Of a stretch of 64,000 bases of DNA, positions 26,649 to 34,727 are shown in pieces. Source of the stretch: Pseudomonas sp. FP2196 (lineage in GTDB: Bacteria; Pseudomonadota; Gammaproteobacteria; Pseudomonadales; Pseudomonadaceae); the NCBI RefSeq assembly GCF_030687715.1, contig NZ_CP117445.1, positions 6,162,501 through 6,226,500 of the forward strand, in the 5' to 3' direction. Below the pieces are notes generated by a model. The model was not told where the DNA came from. It searched no databases and worked only from the letters and a program-made list of their open reading frames with translations. Numbering within the stretch: position 1 is the stretch's first letter; each line of letters begins with the position of its first letter. A program made the position numbers and the translations under genes.

Positions 26649-27688
26649 GGCTGCGACCCGGATTTGCTGTCGAGATTTGGCGGTCCATCGATCAGCACGC
26701 GGAACGGCGCGGCATCGGTACGCAGGATCAGTTTGGTATCTGGCGTGACAATGGTGCCAAGGGTGTCCAGTGAGCGCAGCAGGTTGTAGAGCTGCGGCGA
26801 ACCGGCGTAGGCGCGACCGTAGATTTGCGCTGCCTCGACGCGAGATTGCGCTTCGATATCAGCGGCTTTCACCGTGGCATCTGCCTGAACCATCCGCGCA
26901 TCGCGCTCGGCGGCGGAGCGAATTTGCGCCGCCTCACGCTTGCCGATTGCGGTGCGTTCGGTGGCGATTGTTTCACGCTCGGCACGCATACGATCGACCG
27001 TGGCAGTGAGTGTCACTGACGGCAGCGTCAGCCGTTCGATACCGACCTGCACCACCCGCACGCCATAAGTGGCGAGCAATTGCTGATCGATCTGTTGACG
27101 TAATTGTGCTTCGAAATCGGCAATCCGCACCTGACTCGAATCGGTGTTCACCAGATTCGCCAAGTCAAAACTGCTGGCGGTGGTTTCCAGTGCCGAGCCG
27201 ACAAAGGTACGAATCTGCCGCGCCGCTTCGTCGGGTTGGTTCTGCACCGCACGCATGAAGCGCTGCACATTGTCCGGGTCACCCTGCACCTGCCAGGCAA
27301 CGTAAGCCTGGACGATGATGCGCAAACCGTCGCGGGTGCCAACATCCTGCAAACCGCTGGAGGTGGTACGCAGGCGCAAGTCCACCGGAATCGCCGCTTC
27401 GAACGGCGCCGGCCAGCGCCAGCTCAACCCCGGCTCGAGCAGAACTCGCGATGGGTTACCGAAACGGGTAATGACAGTCGCTTCACCGGAGCGCACTTGC
27501 ACCAGACTCGCTGCGGCGATGGCGAACGCCACCAGCAACGCCGCCCAACCCATGCGCCGCCAAGGGAATGGCCCCGCCTCCTCCGGCGTACCGTGGTGGT
27601 GACCGTGATGATGGTGATGCCCGCCGTGGCCGTGGCCGTGATCGTGGCCGCCGTGGTCATGATGATCGTGTGTATGCGACTGGCTCAA
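26645..27688 (-). CDS. SPFH/band-7 protein, HflC-like, with His-rich N-terminus
   Basis: A 347-residue protein whose first 33 residues hold 17 histidines plus Asp and Gly (SHTHDHHDHGGHDHGHGH...), a likely zinc- or copper-binding tail on the cytoplasmic side. One membrane span (about 44-64) follows, then an SPFH domain (GEATVITRFGNPSRVLLEPGLSWRWPAPF), an Ala/Glu-rich helical region (RMRAERETIATERTAIGKREAAQI) and a C-terminal strand. Ordinary HflC has no such histidine tail. It is co-translated with the genes on both sides (ATGA overlaps), so it is part of the hmtA operon. Confidence 0.87.
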   Translation of the reverse strand: MSQSHTHDHHDHGGHDHGHGHGGHHHHHGHHHGTPEEAGPFPWRRMGWAALLVAFAIAAASLVQVRSGEATVITRFGNPSRVLLEPGLSWRWPAPFEAAIPVDLRLRTTSSGLQDVGTRDGLRIIVQAYVAWQVQGDPDNVQRFMRAVQNQPDEAARQIRTFVGSALETTASSFDLANLVNTDSSQVRIADFEAQLRQQIDQQLLATYGVRVVQVGIERLTLPSVTLTATVDRMRAERETIATERTAIGKREAAQIRSAAERDARMVQADATVKAADIEAQSRVEAAQIYGRAYAGSPQLYNLLRSLDTLGTIVTPDTKLILRTDAAPFRVLIDGPPNLDSKSGSQP

Positions 27689-29646
27689 TGGGCAACTCCT
27701 GGTTGAGCGGTGGTACGCGCGGGCGTCGGGTCAGCCGGCAGCGTGAACGTGCGCAGGTCGATGGTCGGCGCGTTGCTGCTGCCGCCCAGGCGATGGTCGA
27801 GGATCAGCAATTTGGCTTTACTCAGGCCTTGGCTGAGCTGACTGAAGTATTGCTCCAGCACGAATGCCTGGCCGGCGCTGGCGTACGCTTTTTGTTCGGC
27901 ACTGAATTTCAAGTCGGCGGCCTGTGCAGCTGCACCGATTTCGCGAGCGTTGGCGCTGGCCTGATCGCGAGCAAGGCTGGCTTGCAACTGCGCCTGATTG
28001 CTCGCTTCGGCAGCAGCACCGCGCTCGCGGGAGATCAACGCCTGCGCACCGATCTGCGCCGCTTGCACGCTGTGATAGGCGTTCGCGGCGCCGGCCGGCG
28101 GGTGAATCGCCTCAACCACGGTGGCGAGAATCTCCACGCCACTGTCGAGTGTTTGCAGATCATTTTGCACCGCACGGCCGATCTCTTCCGCCAGCCCTAC
28201 CCGGTCCGCACCAAGCAAACCGTCGAGGGTGCGTGAGGCGAAATCATGGACGAGAATCCGGCTGGCAGTGCTGCGGATGAGCGTTGGCACATCGGCACTG
28301 TTGTAGGTTGCAGCCAGTGCTGCCTGATCGCTCAGACCGATGCGATAGACGAAGCGCACGTCCATGTTGACGATCTGAAAGCTCTGCTGCTCGCCCCGGC
28401 TGCTGGCGATCACCTGGGATTTATCGTTCACATGGCTGGCGTCCCACAAACGATTGGCCGTGATCGGTGCCGGGCCTTCGGCGGGATCGAGTTGCAGCGG
28501 CGCCGGGTTTTCGCCGACGCTGGTCGCCAGTTCATGGACCACGCCGTTTTCGACGCTCAACACTCGACCCAGTGGCCATGGCAAACCGGCGTGCAAACCG
28601 GGACCGAACACCTGCACCGGTTTGCCGAAACGTTCGTAGATGCCCCGGCCTTGCAGGGGAATTTCGTGGATACCGGTCAGCAACCAGCCGACCGCCGCGA
28701 CCAGCGCCAACACCGGAAGAAACGCTCGGCGCATGTAACTGAAAGCCCAGATCTGGCGCAGATCGATGCCGAAGCGGTTGTGCAATTCGTGCTGCAAAGC
28801 GAGCAGTGGTTGAGGCGGCCACCGCAGCAGGTCGGCGACAAAACTGCGCGCCAGTAGCGTCGGTTCAAGTTGATCACGGCGCGGGCTGAATATCGAAAGA
28901 ACCGCACGCAATAGCAGCTCAATCGCGACCAATCCTGGCAAGATGCCGATCAGCACTGCAAGGCGAACCGGCCATAAGACGGTCTCGCTGGCGAACAACA
29001 AACACAGCGCCCCCAGCACCAGGCTGATGATCGCGACGCGCGACAGTTGTGCCAGCGAACCCGCTTCAGGCCATTGCGCCGGGGTTTGCTGAGCCCATTG
29101 CCGCTCCAGCACCAGCAAACCGAACGCCAGCAGCAACGCCAGAACTGCGCCGACCGTGGCAGACACACCGACAGCGGCGGGCAGCAAGGTCAGGTTCCAC
29201 GCCTGCTCAATGCCAAGCACCACCAGCAAGGCCCAGCCGCCCAGCCACAACGTCGCCGCGCCGATCAGGCCAACCAGATGCAAGCCACGCCGACTCAAGC
29301 GATCCAGCAGCCGCTCATACCAGCCTTCCGGCGCCGGTTGTTCTTCGACTGCAAGCGGTGTCGATGCCAGCGGATTCATCACCCGCGCGCGCCATTGAGC
29401 CACCCACCAAGCCGATTGCAGACCTGCCACCAGAATAAGCAACGCCGCGCTCTGATTGATCAGCAGCGGCAGCCACAACGATTGCGGCGCGAAGAGCCCG
29501 ACAAAAAACGCCAGCACCCACCCTGCCCCGGCCAACCCTCCAAGGCCGATTGCCCATCGACGTAAACGTCGGCCCTGTGTGGCCGCCTGCTGAAAGCGCG
29601 GCAGTCCGGTCACTTGCGTGCCCTCAACCTCCAGATCGACCTGCAT
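27685..29646 (-). CDS. Polytopic SPFH/band-7 protein, HflK-like (first of hmtA operon)
   Basis: A 653-residue protein. The N-terminal half (about 30-350) has roughly eight to nine hydrophobic segments, and the C-terminal half is an HflK-like SPFH domain beginning HEIPLQGRGIYERFGKPVQVFGPGLHAGLPWPLGRVL. It continues into the helical region AYHSVQAAQIGAQALISRERGAAAEASNQAQLQ and ends in a Pro/Thr-rich tail. Normal HflK (about 400 residues) has a single span, so the large membrane part is unusual. The start at 29646 lies 35 bases below a Zur-like box. Role unknown; partnership with the two smaller SPFH proteins and HmtA is inferred from co-translation. Confidence 0.85.
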   Translation of the reverse strand: MQVDLEVEGTQVTGLPRFQQAATQGRRLRRWAIGLGGLAGAGWVLAFFVGLFAPQSLWLPLLINQSAALLILVAGLQSAWWVAQWRARVMNPLASTPLAVEEQPAPEGWYERLLDRLSRRGLHLVGLIGAATLWLGGWALLVVLGIEQAWNLTLLPAAVGVSATVGAVLALLLAFGLLVLERQWAQQTPAQWPEAGSLAQLSRVAIISLVLGALCLLFASETVLWPVRLAVLIGILPGLVAIELLLRAVLSIFSPRRDQLEPTLLARSFVADLLRWPPQPLLALQHELHNRFGIDLRQIWAFSYMRRAFLPVLALVAAVGWLLTGIHEIPLQGRGIYERFGKPVQVFGPGLHAGLPWPLGRVLSVENGVVHELATSVGENPAPLQLDPAEGPAPITANRLWDASHVNDKSQVIASSRGEQQSFQIVNMDVRFVYRIGLSDQAALAATYNSADVPTLIRSTASRILVHDFASRTLDGLLGADRVGLAEEIGRAVQNDLQTLDSGVEILATVVEAIHPPAGAANAYHSVQAAQIGAQALISRERGAAAEASNQAQLQASLARDQASANAREIGAAAQAADLKFSAEQKAYASAGQAFVLEQYFSQLSQGLSKAKLLILDHRLGGSSNAPTIDLRTFTLPADPTPARTTAQPGVAH

Positions 29647-29680
29647 ATCACCCCAAAGCCTTCGGCTCTTTGCTCGTATC

Positions 29681-29693
29681 GTTACGATATAAC
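29681..29693. promoter_or_regulatory. Zur box 3 (before the SPFH-hmtA operon)
   Basis: GTTACGATATAAC matches 11 of 13 positions of GTTATAnTATAAC. It is 35-47 bases before the first gene of the hmtA operon. It is weaker than boxes 1 and 2, but position and gene content support it. Confidence 0.7.
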
Positions 29694-29791
29694 GAAAATC
29701 GTGAAATATTCGTCCACAAATTGCGCTTATCTAAGAACGCCCAAGCTGTCGCTTGCCTGAAGCCTTGACCGAAATGCCCGGGAGCGCACAT

Positions 29792-29805
29792 ATTACGTTC
29801 GTAAT
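29792..29805. promoter_or_regulatory. Inverted repeat ATTACG-TT-CGTAAT before lpd
   Basis: Perfect 6-base arms around TT, 52 bases before the lpd start. It could be an operator for a dimeric regulator; no regulator is suggested by the neighbours. Confidence 0.3.
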
Positions 29806-29857
29806 TTTACTCAACAACTACCTTTAGCGATCCGCACCCCCAATCTGGAGTAAGCGC

Positions 29858-31258
29858 ATGAGCACCTATGACGTAGTGATTCTGGGCGGCGGCCCCGGTG
29901 GCTATAACGCGGCCATCCGCGCCGGCCAATTGGGCCTCAAGGCTGCCTGTGTCGAAGGTCGCGCGACCCTCGGCGGCACCTGCCTGAACGTCGGTTGCAT
30001 GCCATCCAAAGCCTTGCTCCACGCCTCCGAGCTTTACGACGCGGCCATGGGTGCGGAATTCGCCAACCTCGGCATCGAGGTCCAACCGACGCTCAATCTC
30101 GCGCAGATGATGAAACAGAAAGACGAAAGCGTGACCGGCCTGACCAAAGGCATCGAGTTTCTGTTTCGCAAGAACAAGGTCGATTGGATCAAAGGCTGGG
30201 GCCACATCGACGGCCCGGGCAAGGTCACCGTGACAGGCGATCAGGGCAGCAAAATCGAGCTGACCGCCAAGGACATCATCATTGCTACCGGTTCCGAGCC
30301 CACTCCCCTGCCCGGGGTCGACATCGACAACCAGCGCATTCTCGATTCGACCGGCGCGTTGTCTCTGAGCGAAGTGCCCAAGCATCTGGTGGTGATCGGC
30401 GCCGGCGTGATCGGCCTCGAATTGGGTTCAGTGTGGCGACGTCTCGGCGCGCAGGTCACTGTGGTCGAATACCTCGACCGCATCTGCCCCGGCGTTGATG
30501 GCGAGGCCGGCAAAACCCTGCAGCGCTCGCTGAGCAAGCAAGGCATCGTCTTCAAATTGAGTTCGAAAGTCACCAGCGCCACCACTTCGGCCAACAGCGT
30601 ACAACTCAGCGTCGAACCGGCCGCCGGCGGCACGGCTGAGTTACTGGAGGCCGATTACGTGCTGGTGGCCATCGGTCGCCGTCCTTACACCCAAGGCCTG
30701 GGTCTTGAGAACGTCGGCCTGAGCACCGACAAGCGCGGCATGCTCGCCAACCAACAACATCGCACAGAAGCCCCTGGGGTGTGGGTGGTCGGCGACGTAA
30801 CTTCCGGCCCAATGCTCGCGCACAAGGCTGAAGACGAAGCCATGGCCTGTGTCGAGCAGATCCACGGCAAGGCTGGCGAGGTCAATTACGACCTGATCCC
30901 AAACGTGATCTACACCAAACCGGAGCTGGCCAGCGTTGGCAAAACCGAAGAACAGCTCAAGTCTGAAGGCCGCGCCTACAAGGTCGGCAAGTTTCCGTTC
31001 ACCGCCAACAGCCGGGCGAAGATCAACCACGAGACAGAAGGTTTCGCCAAAGTCCTCGCTGATGAGCGCACGGATGAAGTGCTCGGCGTGCACCTGGTCG
31101 GCCCGAGCGTAAGCGAAATGATTGGCGAGTTTTGTGTGGCGATGGAATTCAGCGCTTCGGCCGAGGACATCGCCCTGACCTGTCACCCGCACCCGACTCG
31201 CTCCGAGGCGTTGCGCCAAGCGGCGATGAATGTGGAGGGGATGGCGACGCAGATGTAG
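29858..31258 (+). CDS. lpdA: Dihydrolipoyl dehydrogenase (Lpd3-like)
   Basis: A 466-residue FAD/NAD disulfide oxidoreductase that reoxidises lipoamide in 2-oxoacid dehydrogenase or glycine cleavage complexes. FAD site VVILGGGPGGYNAA (residues 6-19), redox cysteines C42 and C47 (GGTCLNVGCMPSK), NAD site VVIGAGVIGLELGS, and the C-terminal His-Glu pair in CHPHPTRSE. No dehydrogenase or acyltransferase subunit is adjacent, which fits the stand-alone Lpd3 of P. aeruginosa rather than LpdG or LpdV. The ribosome site is GGAG about 10 bases upstream. Confidence 0.9.
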   Translation: MSTYDVVILGGGPGGYNAAIRAGQLGLKAACVEGRATLGGTCLNVGCMPSKALLHASELYDAAMGAEFANLGIEVQPTLNLAQMMKQKDESVTGLTKGIEFLFRKNKVDWIKGWGHIDGPGKVTVTGDQGSKIELTAKDIIIATGSEPTPLPGVDIDNQRILDSTGALSLSEVPKHLVVIGAGVIGLELGSVWRRLGAQVTVVEYLDRICPGVDGEAGKTLQRSLSKQGIVFKLSSKVTSATTSANSVQLSVEPAAGGTAELLEADYVLVAIGRRPYTQGLGLENVGLSTDKRGMLANQQHRTEAPGVWVVGDVTSGPMLAHKAEDEAMACVEQIHGKAGEVNYDLIPNVIYTKPELASVGKTEEQLKSEGRAYKVGKFPFTANSRAKINHETEGFAKVLADERTDEVLGVHLVGPSVSEMIGEFCVAMEFSASAEDIALTCHPHPTRSEALRQAAMNVEGMATQM

Positions 31259-31264
31259 AAGATC

Positions 31265-31338
31265 AAAAGATCGCAGCCTCCGGCAGCTCCTACCTGAAAT
31301 GCGTACCCTGTAGGAGCTGCCGAAGGCTGCGATCTTTT
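31265..31338. repeat. REP-type hairpin (AAAAGATCGCAGCC family)
   Basis: Arms of about 30 bases (AAAAGATCGCAGCCTCCGGC and its inverse) around a 15-base loop, between the convergent lpd and Lrp-regulator genes. Same family as 8307-8384. Confidence 0.85.
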
Positions 31339-31344
31339 CGGTTT

Positions 31345-31818
31345 TCAGGACGGAAGATGCCCCAACGGCAACGCCCCCGGCGTCTTCACCGTGTGAATCG
31401 CAAAGTTGCTGCGGATATCACTCACCCCCGGCAACTTCAGCAGGCAACCGCTAAGAAAGCGGTCATACGCGCGCAGATCCGGTACCACCACTTGCAGCAG
31501 AAAGTCCGATTCCCCCGATACCAGAAACGCTGAAATCACCTCCGGCAGCGCAGTGACCGCTGCGTAAAACGCTTCGGCCTGTTCATCGTTGTGGCGCTCG
31601 ACCTTGACCCCGACAAACACCGTCAGCCCCAACCCCACTTCATCGCGATCCAGATTGGCCTGATAACCGCGAATCACCCCGGCCTCCTCCAGCATCCGCA
31701 CCCGCCGCAAACACGGCGACGCCGACAGGCCGATCTCGTCCGCCAGCTCGACGTTGCTCAAGCGACCGTCCCGTTGCAGGGCGGCGAGAATCTTGCGGTC
31801 GAAGGCGTCGAGTTTCAT
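31345..31818 (-). CDS. Lrp/AsnC-family transcriptional regulator
   Basis: A 157-residue regulator starting at ATG 31818 (MKLDAFDRKILAALQRDGRLSN). The winged helix-turn-helix at residues about 4-60 contains ELADEIGLSASPCLRRVRMLEEAGVI. The C-terminal RAM ligand-binding domain (about 70-145) contains GESDFLLQVVVPDLRAYDRFL. It diverges from a LysE-type exporter across 144 bases, so it probably controls amino-acid export there; the effector is unknown. Confidence 0.9.
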   Translation of the reverse strand: MKLDAFDRKILAALQRDGRLSNVELADEIGLSASPCLRRVRMLEEAGVIRGYQANLDRDEVGLGLTVFVGVKVERHNDEQAEAFYAAVTALPEVISAFLVSGESDFLLQVVVPDLRAYDRFLSGCLLKLPGVSDIRSNFAIHTVKTPGALPLGHLPS

Positions 31819-31962
31819 AGTTGGCAGATCCTGATAGCAAAAGCGCAAAAAGAAAGCAGGTTATGCCAATACCAAGGCATTTTGAAGCGGACTACGCAAG
31901 CACCTGCCCCACCCTTCGACCCTAGACTGGCGTCACCGAATCGACAACGAAAGGGGTATGAC

Positions 31963-32592
31963 GTGGCAAGTCTCTGGCTGTTTTTCCTGGCATTGACCGT
32001 GGTGTTTCTGTTGCCCGGCCCGGACATGATCCTGCTGCTGCAAACCGGCGCCCGACAAGGTCGCGGAGCGGCGCTGGCCACTGTAATAGGCCTGGCGATT
32101 GCCCGCGCGTGTCATGTGGTGTTGGCGGCGTTGGGGCTGGCGGCGCTGTTCAAGGCGGCACCGTGGACGTTCGAAGTGGTGCGCCTCGCCGGGGCGGCGT
32201 ATCTGCTGTGGATCGGCATTCAATGCCTGCGCAGCACCCTGGTGCCGAACCTGAATGCTGGCGACGTGGCCGAGACTCACGGGCGATGGCGCGAAGCGAT
32301 CCGCCGTGGCTTGCTGACCAATCTGCTCAACCCCAAGGCGTTGTTGTTCTGCTCGGTGCTACTGCCGCAATTTATCGTCGCCAACGGCGCACCGGTGCTG
32401 AGCCAGTTCGCCCTGCTCGGCACATTGCTGGTCGGTGTCGGCCTGCTGTTCGACAGCGCTTACGCCCTGACCGGCGCCGCGCTGGGCCGTTGGCTGCAAC
32501 ACAGTCCAACGGCCCAGCGGATTCAACAATGGCTGTTCGGCAGCCTGTTGATCGGCTTCGCGGTGCGCCTGACTTTTGTCCAGCAGGCTTAA
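31963..32592 (+). CDS. LysE/RhtB-family amino-acid exporter
   Basis: A 209-residue protein with about six membrane spans. It starts at GTG 31963 with GGGGT just upstream; the longer frame before it reads as non-coding across the divergent promoter. The N-terminal FLLPGPDMILLLQTGARQGRGAALATVIGLA is the LysE family signature, and GLLTNLLNPKALLFCSVLLPQFI is the second typical block. It exports an amino acid or analogue across the inner membrane. Paired with the divergent Lrp regulator. Confidence 0.9.
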   Translation: MASLWLFFLALTVVFLLPGPDMILLLQTGARQGRGAALATVIGLAIARACHVVLAALGLAALFKAAPWTFEVVRLAGAAYLLWIGIQCLRSTLVPNLNAGDVAETHGRWREAIRRGLLTNLLNPKALLFCSVLLPQFIVANGAPVLSQFALLGTLLVGVGLLFDSAYALTGAALGRWLQHSPTAQRIQQWLFGSLLIGFAVRLTFVQQA

Positions 32593-34727
32593 CCCTTGCG
32601 AGCCTTGCGCTGGCGACGAGTGATCAGCAACAACGCCGCGCCGACCACCAGCACTATTGCGCCGATCTGCACCGGCCGCTTGTACGGTCGCAGGCTCGCG
32701 CGGACAGCGTCGGTGACTTGGGTGACGTAGCGTTTGTCGGCGTTTTCGAAGTCCGGGTACGGGCACTGGTTGCCGAAATCCACTGCCCACGGCACGTAAG
32801 CGCCTTCCTTCACGTACCGCTGATACAACGCGCTCTGATCTTCCAGGCTGCTGTTCCAACCAGCGGCCGAACACAGCACGGCGGCAAACGCCTGACTAGA
32901 GTGCGGCAAGTTGTCGGCGGCGCGATTGGCCAGGGCAGTGGCGACAAAACGGTAGTGATAACGCTGGTCGGGCTGCGCTTGACTGGCTTTCTGTCGTTGT
33001 ACTTCGGCTTCGGATACCAGCGGGCCGATTTTCAGCTCGGTGGTTTCCAGGCTGTAATGACCGCCGAACGTCGCGTAATCCGGGGCCATCTCGTAACCGA
33101 GGATGTCCATGCCCCACTCGCGTGCCGTCCACGCCGCGTTGTACAACGCACTGGCGCGTTTGGTCGGCCACCACGCGGCATCGGCTTTCAGTCTTTGCTC
33201 GCCGTAGAGTCGGGCCTTGTTCTGCAGATCCGCATTGTCGAAATAGCCGACGGCCTCTTCGTAATGCCCCTCACGCAGCAAACGCCGCCCGAGCAGATTG
33301 CGCAGGCTGGCGGCAACGGGCAGCGGCACGTAATTGTCACGCTGCTCTTGAGTCAGCGCCGGCGGTGCCGGCACGTTGGCGTCCACATACTGCTTTAGTT
33401 CGTTGACGGTCAGCACGCGCTCGGCGACGGTTGCGGCATCGAACCAATAGAGGCTGTTGCTGCGATACAACTGCACGAACGCTTGCAGGTACTCACCGCG
33501 TTGCAATGCCAGAATCGCGCTCTCACCTTCGACCCGGCATTTGGGCTGAACCGTTTCCAATGCCCAGTCCGGCGTGCGCCGATAACCCCAGTCTTCGTTC
33601 TGCGGGAAAGCCTGTGCGGCTTTGGCGTAGGCGGCTGCCGCCGCATTCTTGTCACCGTCGCGTACTGCCAGTTTCGCTCGTAGCCACCAGGCGAGACCAC
33701 CGTCGCCAGCGTGTTCGAGGAATGCTGTGGCGCTTGAGTAATCGCCCTGTTGATAACTCACCGCGGCCAGACGATCAGCATTGTCGAAGGTGCCACGGGT
33801 GCTGCTTTGCAGAAGCTTGACCAGTTTTTTCTCATTCGGTGGTTCGTCGCCGAACGACCAGCCGAGGCGGCTGATCAACGAGGCGGTAATCAGTTTCTGC
33901 ACACCTTCGTGTTGCATCAGCTCGGCCAGCTCCGGCTCGGGCATTTCAGCCAACTCGTTCGCCAGTTGTTTCAACGAGGTGTAGCCAACCGGTGAGCCGT
34001 GCGCGCTCTGCGCCGCATAAAGATCGATCGCATCGTCCCAGCCACCGGCCATACGTGACGCTCGCGCCTCTTCCCCGAGACTGGCGACACCCAGCCCCAG
34101 CGGATCGCTGAAACCGTCAATGCTCAGTTGCCGGGCCTGACGGAACGCCGAGATCGCTTGCTCCAGCGGATCGAGCATGTCATCGGCCTCGGCGCTCATG
34201 GCGAACAGCGCACGCCCCTCGGAATAAGCCGCCCACGTGCTGCGCAACGGACGCTGATCCGCCGGCAGCGCCAGCAATTGGCGGAAATAATCGACCGCCA
34301 TTTGATGCTCGCCGACATGGAACGCCACCGCACCCGCCACATACAGACGGATTTCCGCCGGCAGACTGCTGCCCTGCGCGTAGGCTTCACGGGCATCGGT
34401 AAGCGTGCGCAGACGCGTGACCAGTGCTTGCTGTTCCTCGGTCAGGCCGGCGGCCTCAACCTTGTTGCGCTCATCGGCAGGCTCGGTCGGCTCGGCGTAG
34501 AGACTGTTCGGGTTGTCGGCGGCAGGTGTAAGGTTTTTCAGACCGGCGATCGCTTTGCCCAAACGGCTGACTTCGAAGTTGAAGTTGCCCTCGGGCAAAT
34601 CAGCCAGCGTCTGCGCGCGATCATCAAGCAAACGGTTCGGGAAGTCCGGGCCGCACGCCAAGGCCGAGCCCAGCGGCAGACAGAGGCTCAGGCAGAGCAG
34701 ATGGCGGGGCCAGTTACGGGTCAACAT
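32589..34727 (-). CDS. Periplasmic tetratricopeptide-like protein with C-terminal membrane anchor, unknown function
   Basis: A 712-residue protein starting at ATG 34727, with the excellent ribosome site AAGGAGG; a much longer frame exists upstream but overlaps the lipoprotein gene. It has a signal peptide (1-23, ending SALA), then long helical, repeat-like regions suggestive of TPR folding (DYFRQLLALPADQRPL.., YAKAAQAFPQNEDWGY.., EEAVGYFDNADLQNKARLYGE). A single span near the C-terminus (IGAIVLVVGAALLLI) is followed by RRQRKARKG. I do not recognise a named family. It overlaps the upstream lipoprotein gene by 14 bases, so the two are co-expressed. Confidence 0.75.
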   Translation of the reverse strand: MLTRNWPRHLLCLSLCLPLGSALACGPDFPNRLLDDRAQTLADLPEGNFNFEVSRLGKAIAGLKNLTPAADNPNSLYAEPTEPADERNKVEAAGLTEEQQALVTRLRTLTDAREAYAQGSSLPAEIRLYVAGAVAFHVGEHQMAVDYFRQLLALPADQRPLRSTWAAYSEGRALFAMSAEADDMLDPLEQAISAFRQARQLSIDGFSDPLGLGVASLGEEARASRMAGGWDDAIDLYAAQSAHGSPVGYTSLKQLANELAEMPEPELAELMQHEGVQKLITASLISRLGWSFGDEPPNEKKLVKLLQSSTRGTFDNADRLAAVSYQQGDYSSATAFLEHAGDGGLAWWLRAKLAVRDGDKNAAAAAYAKAAQAFPQNEDWGYRRTPDWALETVQPKCRVEGESAILALQRGEYLQAFVQLYRSNSLYWFDAATVAERVLTVNELKQYVDANVPAPPALTQEQRDNYVPLPVAASLRNLLGRRLLREGHYEEAVGYFDNADLQNKARLYGEQRLKADAAWWPTKRASALYNAAWTAREWGMDILGYEMAPDYATFGGHYSLETTELKIGPLVSEAEVQRQKASQAQPDQRYHYRFVATALANRAADNLPHSSQAFAAVLCSAAGWNSSLEDQSALYQRYVKEGAYVPWAVDFGNQCPYPDFENADKRYVTQVTDAVRASLRPYKRPVQIGAIVLVVGAALLLITRRQRKARKG

